Shown one piece after another: positions 60,457-64,000 of a stretch of DNA of 64,000 nucleotides. Location of the stretch: positions 1 to 64,000 of the forward strand of contig JAEXFN010000017.1 in NCBI GenBank assembly GCA_023400055.1, in the 5' to 3' direction. The position numbers and the translations under genes are program-made. The DNA comes from Bacillota bacterium (GTDB taxonomy: Bacteria > Bacillota > UBA4882 > UBA8346). Every line of letters starts with the position of its first letter. Position 1 is the first letter of the stretch. The notes below the pieces were generated by a model. That model had not been told where the DNA came from. It made no database searches and saw nothing but the letters and a program-made list of their open reading frames with translations.

Positions 60457-61751
60457 AGCCGGTGATCGTCATCGGAGCCGGTTTGGCCGGTTGTGAAGCG
60501 GCCTGGCAATTGGTCCGGCGGAACATCCCGGTCCGTTTGTATGAGATGCGGCCGGGCAAGATGACTCCGGCCCATCACAGCGGCGATTTCGCCGAGTTGG
60601 TTTGCAGCAATTCGCTGCGCGGCGCGTCGCTCGAAAATGCCGTCGGTTTGCTGAAAGAAGAGATGCGCCGGTTGGACTCGCTCATTATGCGCGCCGCCGA
60701 TGCCACCAGCGTCCCGGCCGGAGGCGCCCTGGCTGTTAACCGCCAGCAGTTCTCGCAAAAAGTAGCGGAACTTTTGTCGGCAAATCCATTGCTCGAAGTG
60801 GTCCGGGAAGAGTGGACCGCGCTTCCCGAGGGTCCGGTCATCGTGGCCAGCGGGCCATTGACCTCGCCCGGTTTGGCGGAGGCGATCGGCCAGTTTACCG
60901 GCCAAGCCTATTTTTATTTTTACGATGCCGCCGCCCCGATCGTCACCGCGGAATCGCTGAACCGGGCGATCGCCTTCGAGGCTTCCCGCTATGATAAGGG
61001 AGACGGCGCCTACTTGAATTGTCCGTTTTCCCGGGAGGAATATGAACGCTTCTGGGAAGAGCTGGCCCAAGCAGAGGTGGCCGAGGCGCATCTGCCCAAT
61101 GAGCGGGCGATCTTTTTTGAAGGCTGCATGCCGGTGGAGGTTTTGGCCGGCCGGGGCCGGGACACGCTCCGTTACGGAACGATGAAGCCGGTTGGGATCA
61201 CCGATCCGCGAACCGGCAAGCGGCCTTACGCCCTGGTCCAATTGCGGGCCGAAAACCAGGAGGGCAGTCTGTACAATTTGGTCGGCTTTCAGACCCATTT
61301 GAAATGGGGCGAGCAACAACGGGTGTTCCGGATGATCCCCGGGTTGGAGAACGCTGATTTCGTCAGGTTCGGGGTCATGCACCGCAATACCTATATCAAT
61401 GCGCCGGTGGTTTTGCGGCCGACCTATCAGACCAAGGCGCGGCCGGAGCTGTTTTTTGCCGGGCAGATTACCGGGGTGGAAGGCTATATCGAATCGGCCA
61501 GCTCCGGCTTGACCGCTGGTTTGAATTGCGCGCGGCTGGTGCGAGGGGAGCCGTTGATCGAATTTCCGGGGACGACGGCCATCGGTTCGCTGGCCCATTA
61601 CATCTGCAATGCCGATCCCCATTATTTCCAACCGATGAATGTCAATTTCGGGCTGATGGAACCGTTGAATGAGCGGCTGCGCGGTAAAAAGGAACGCCAT
61701 TTGCAATATTCCGAAAGGGCGTTGCAGGTCATCGCCGAATATACCCTGTAA
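60453..61751 (+). CDS. trmFO: tRNA (uracil-54-C5)-methyltransferase, folate-dependent (TrmFO)
   Basis: Makes ribothymidine at tRNA position 54 with methylenetetrahydrofolate and FAD. 432 residues. FAD-binding VIGAGLAGCEAAWQL, catalytic cysteines in ELVCSNSLRG and FFEGCMPVEV, and the C-terminal ITGVEGYIESASSGL FAD loop. The topA-trmFO-xerC order is common in Firmicutes. Confidence 0.97.
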   Translation: MKPVIVIGAGLAGCEAAWQLVRRNIPVRLYEMRPGKMTPAHHSGDFAELVCSNSLRGASLENAVGLLKEEMRRLDSLIMRAADATSVPAGGALAVNRQQFSQKVAELLSANPLLEVVREEWTALPEGPVIVASGPLTSPGLAEAIGQFTGQAYFYFYDAAAPIVTAESLNRAIAFEASRYDKGDGAYLNCPFSREEYERFWEELAQAEVAEAHLPNERAIFFEGCMPVEVLAGRGRDTLRYGTMKPVGITDPRTGKRPYALVQLRAENQEGSLYNLVGFQTHLKWGEQQRVFRMIPGLENADFVRFGVMHRNTYINAPVVLRPTYQTKARPELFFAGQITGVEGYIESASSGLTAGLNCARLVRGEPLIEFPGTTAIGSLAHYICNADPHYFQPMNVNFGLMEPLNERLRGKKERHLQYSERALQVIAEYTL

Positions 61752-61764
61752 CAAGGTGATATTG

Positions 61765-62664
61765 TTGGAGAACTTTACCGATGAGTATCTGACCCACATC
61801 CGGGTCGCCAAGAACTATTCGCCCAAGACCATCGAGAGTTATGGCCTGGATTTACGGCAGTTTGTGGATTTTTTGCAGGAGCGGCAGATCCGGCAGTGGG
61901 CCGAGGTGGACCACTTATTGATCCGGGAGTTCCTCTCCCAATTGAAACAAGCCGCTTATGCCAAGACCTCGACGGCCCGGAAGATTGCCTGTATCCGTTC
62001 GTTTTTTAAGTATTTATGCCGCCAGGGTTACCTGGACCGCAATCCGGTGCTGGGGGTGTCCATTCCCAAACGGGAGAAACGCTTGCCGCAGTTTCTTTAC
62101 CAGCAGGAGATGTCCGACCTGTTGGAATTGGCCGATCCCGCCACGAAACTGGGAATGCGCGACCGGGCGCTGCTCGAGCTTTTTTACTCCAGCGGTTTGC
62201 GCCTTCAGGAAGTGGTCGGCTTGACCCTGGCCGATCTGGATTTCAGCCGGGGCTATGTCCGGGTCCTGGGGAAAGGCTCCAAAGAACGGCTGGTGCCGCT
62301 GGGCGGCGTGGCGCAACGCGCGCTCGAGGCGTATCTGCGCCAATTGCGGCCGGCCTTGCTTCGCCAGCAATCCCAGCCCAAGCCGGTCCCCAACGTCTTT
62401 TTGAACAGCCGCGGCACCCGGTTGAGCGGCCGGAGCATGCAGCGCATCTTCGCCAAATATCTGGACCGGCTGGCCTTGAACCGCAAAATGAGCCCCCATA
62501 CCATCCGGCACACTTTTGCCACGCACCTGCTGGAGAACGGCGCCGATCTGCGGGTGGTCCAGGAGCTGCTGGGCCATGTCGATATCTCGACCACCCAGAT
62601 CTATACCCATCTGACCCGCGAAAAAATCCGCGCCGTTTACTTAAATAGCCATCCCCGGGCCTGA
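61765..62664 (+). CDS. xerC: Tyrosine recombinase XerC
   Basis: Site-specific recombinase for chromosome dimer resolution. 299 residues. N-terminal SAM-like domain (NYSPKTIESYGLDLRQFVDF) and catalytic domain with SSGLRLQEVVGL (Arg), KGSKERLVPLG (Lys), HTIRHTFATHLL (His, Arg), LLGHVDIS (His) and TTQIYTHL (Tyr). TTG 61765 has AAGGTG 6 nt upstream; a longer frame overlaps trmFO. In many Firmicutes hslV, hslU and codY follow, but here they do not. Confidence 0.93.
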   Translation: MENFTDEYLTHIRVAKNYSPKTIESYGLDLRQFVDFLQERQIRQWAEVDHLLIREFLSQLKQAAYAKTSTARKIACIRSFFKYLCRQGYLDRNPVLGVSIPKREKRLPQFLYQQEMSDLLELADPATKLGMRDRALLELFYSSGLRLQEVVGLTLADLDFSRGYVRVLGKGSKERLVPLGGVAQRALEAYLRQLRPALLRQQSQPKPVPNVFLNSRGTRLSGRSMQRIFAKYLDRLALNRKMSPHTIRHTFATHLLENGADLRVVQELLGHVDISTTQIYTHLTREKIRAVYLNSHPRA

Positions 62665-62760
62665 TTTTAGTTCCACAGTTACCGCGTCCAACCTATTTTC
62701 GTCGTGCTTCAAAAAATGGCAACTTCTTTGGTTATCAGCGAACATCCGCGATAATACCAG

Positions 62761-62780
62761 CGCCGTCGGGCGTTTTTTAT
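62761..62780 (+). terminator. Probable terminator after xerC
   Basis: Short GC stem CGCC/GGCG with a GTCG loop, followed by TTTTTTATTTT. Confidence 0.5.
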
Positions 62781-62882
62781 TTTGGGGGATTCGAGTGCAA
62801 CGCTATCAATTTTCTAAATTTTGGTACGGCGGGAGGAATATTGAACGGCCCAAACCCTTATGGCAGCTACTTTCGCGGCCGA

Positions 62883-62911
62883 TTGTCAACTGGTGCCATC
62901 AATGCTATAAA
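62883..62911 (+). promoter_or_regulatory. Sigma-A-type promoter of the porin gene
   Basis: TTGTCA (62883-62888), 17-bp spacer, TATAAA (62906-62911). It predicts a leader of about 240 nt before the porin start, which, with the xerC terminator, accounts for the 62665-63158 gap. A CATAATTATG palindrome lies close to the expected start site. Confidence 0.78.
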
Positions 62912-63158
62912 ATGCAACATAATTATGTGAAAAACGGGAATAATTTAGCCTATTCACAAATGGGCACCCGGGTAGTAAGATGACATCAGAACCTTGAAAA
63001 ACCCATAATCCGATGAACGACACCCACTGTTTATCGGCAGAAGGAGTTGATGTGGGAGTAGCTTTCGAACCTTGCTTCCAGGAATCCTTGTTACGTTACA
63101 ATCAATCCAGTTTCCGTCTCAGCAAAATCAAAACTATATTCTTTAGGAGGCAAATCAA

Positions 63159-64000
63159 TTGAAAAAGTTAGTCACATCTGTCGTAACTTTCGCTTTAGTA
63201 CTTTCCACCGCAGTAGCTGTTTCCGCTGCTCCTAATGTTAATGGTTCAGTCACTTATGGCATTGACAAAGACAACGACGGTCTGCAGGGAGTCATCAACT
63301 TCGATGGCCAACTCAGCCCGAGCCTTGATTATCACACCCAGTTGAAGAGCGCCATGGACACCGATCCTAATAGTACCGATAATATGTCTACCAGCGACAA
63401 GTTGTTAGGCAATGAGAACTTGCAAGATATCACTCTGAAAGAAGCCAGCTTCACTTATAAGAACAAATTAGCTGACGTAACCGTTGGTAAATTTGCTTAC
63501 AACCCGACTGTCATGACCATTATGGATACCAGCACCTATGAGATGAACGCCCCGTTAGCCGTTAAGATCGCTCCGAAAGTCGGCAAAAACATCGATTTGG
63601 CCTTCGGTTTTCAACCGCGGCAAGACAGCAATGACCCCGCATTCGGCGATAACGCTTACCAAGTCGAAGCCGGTTACAACTTCGGCATCGCTAGCGTTGG
63701 CGTGAACTATCAGAAACTTGATTCCGACCATGACGGCGCTTTGGTTTGGCAGGCAAGCGCTCAACCGCTCAAAAACCTGAACGTCTATGGCGAAGTTGGT
63801 AAAGAAAATGGCGATGCGTATAATGACCAAAAAGATGTCGCTAAAATCGGCGCTCTCTTCACCATGGATAAGTTCTATGCCCGTGGCGAGTATAATGACA
63901 AAGCCACCGACCTTGAGTCCAAGTGGGCTACCCGGATCGGTTACAACTTCACCAACAACCTCTCAGCCGAAGTAAGAAGCTGGGCTAAGAGCGAAAACAA
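63159..64000 (+). CDS. Porin-like outer-membrane beta-barrel protein, C-terminus cut by window edge
   Basis: 280 codons are visible. A signal peptide (MKKLVTSVVTFALVLSTAVA, cleavage near VSAAP) is followed by a long series of amphipathic beta strands with acidic turns, for example NVNGSVTYGIDKDNDG, ASFTYKNKLADVTVGKF, YQVEAGYNFGIASVGVNYQK and ATRIGYNFTNNLSAEVRSW. No SLH domain is seen at the N-terminus, unlike OmpM porins of Negativicutes. TTG 63159 has AGGAGG 8 nt upstream. Function as a diffusion pore is inferred. Confidence 0.85.
   Translation, partial: MKKLVTSVVTFALVLSTAVAVSAAPNVNGSVTYGIDKDNDGLQGVINFDGQLSPSLDYHTQLKSAMDTDPNSTDNMSTSDKLLGNENLQDITLKEASFTYKNKLADVTVGKFAYNPTVMTIMDTSTYEMNAPLAVKIAPKVGKNIDLAFGFQPRQDSNDPAFGDNAYQVEAGYNFGIASVGVNYQKLDSDHDGALVWQASAQPLKNLNVYGEVGKENGDAYNDQKDVAKIGALFTMDKFYARGEYNDKATDLESKWATRIGYNFTNNLSAEVRSWAKSEN

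Overview
The window looks like the chromosome of a spore-forming Firmicute that also has an outer membrane. Spore genes include yunB, a gerA-type germinant receptor operon and the germination protease gpr. Envelope genes point to two membranes: a TolC-family outer-membrane channel with its adaptor and ABC pump, a porin-like barrel at the right edge, a second small barrel protein, and a family 1 solute-binding protein whose signal peptide has no lipobox cysteine. A Hydrogenispora- or Limnochordia-like lineage would fit, but that is inference from gene content. Base composition is moderately GC rich, Shine-Dalgarno sequences are strong, and TTG starts are frequent.

Layout. 1-7.3 kb: a class A penicillin-binding protein (cut by the left edge), yunB, an HD phosphohydrolase, an M20 peptidase, an aspartate-type aminotransferase and a mannose-6-phosphate isomerase. 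7.4-17.3 kb: a carbohydrate region. On the minus strand lie an IclR regulator, a DHDPS/NAL-family aldolase, an ABC sugar importer and an intracellular sialidase-like protein, with a palindromic candidate IclR operator. On the plus strand lie a LacI regulator and L-fucose isomerase. 17.4-22 kb: a small membrane protein, a HAD phosphatase and an ABC-2 exporter behind a leader terminator. 22-26.4 kb: the germinant receptor operon. 26.9-30.3 kb: hisD-hisB-hisH-hisF without hisA. 30.4-38 kb: rpsT, a CsgG-fold protein, gpr, murJ, a LysE-type exporter and lepA. 39-46.8 kb: an EamA-like protein, a two-component system and a TolC/MacA/MacB-like tripartite exporter. 46.9-54 kb: small unknown genes, a pair of paralogous secreted proteins, a YkgJ-type cysteine cluster protein, a Cu/Zn superoxide dismutase, a barrel protein, aroE and comFB. 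54-62.7 kb: RNase J, then dprA, smg, topA, trmFO and xerC. The window ends inside a porin gene.

The most unusual feature is a set of five intergenic arrays of degenerate tandem units (near 8.5, 18.7, 26.5, 38.5 and 52.1 kb). Each array has its own sequence, yet all keep a 21-bp period, which is two DNA helical turns or seven codons. They sit 8-14 kb apart between operons. One contains repeated perfect DnaA boxes; another switches unit sequence midway without losing register. I know of no described element that matches. Other points worth a second look are a perfect IclR-type palindrome, a terminator inside the ABC-2 leader, a structured inverted repeat near 38.3 kb, an internal duplication in the MacA-like adaptor, and the dprA-smg-topA order.
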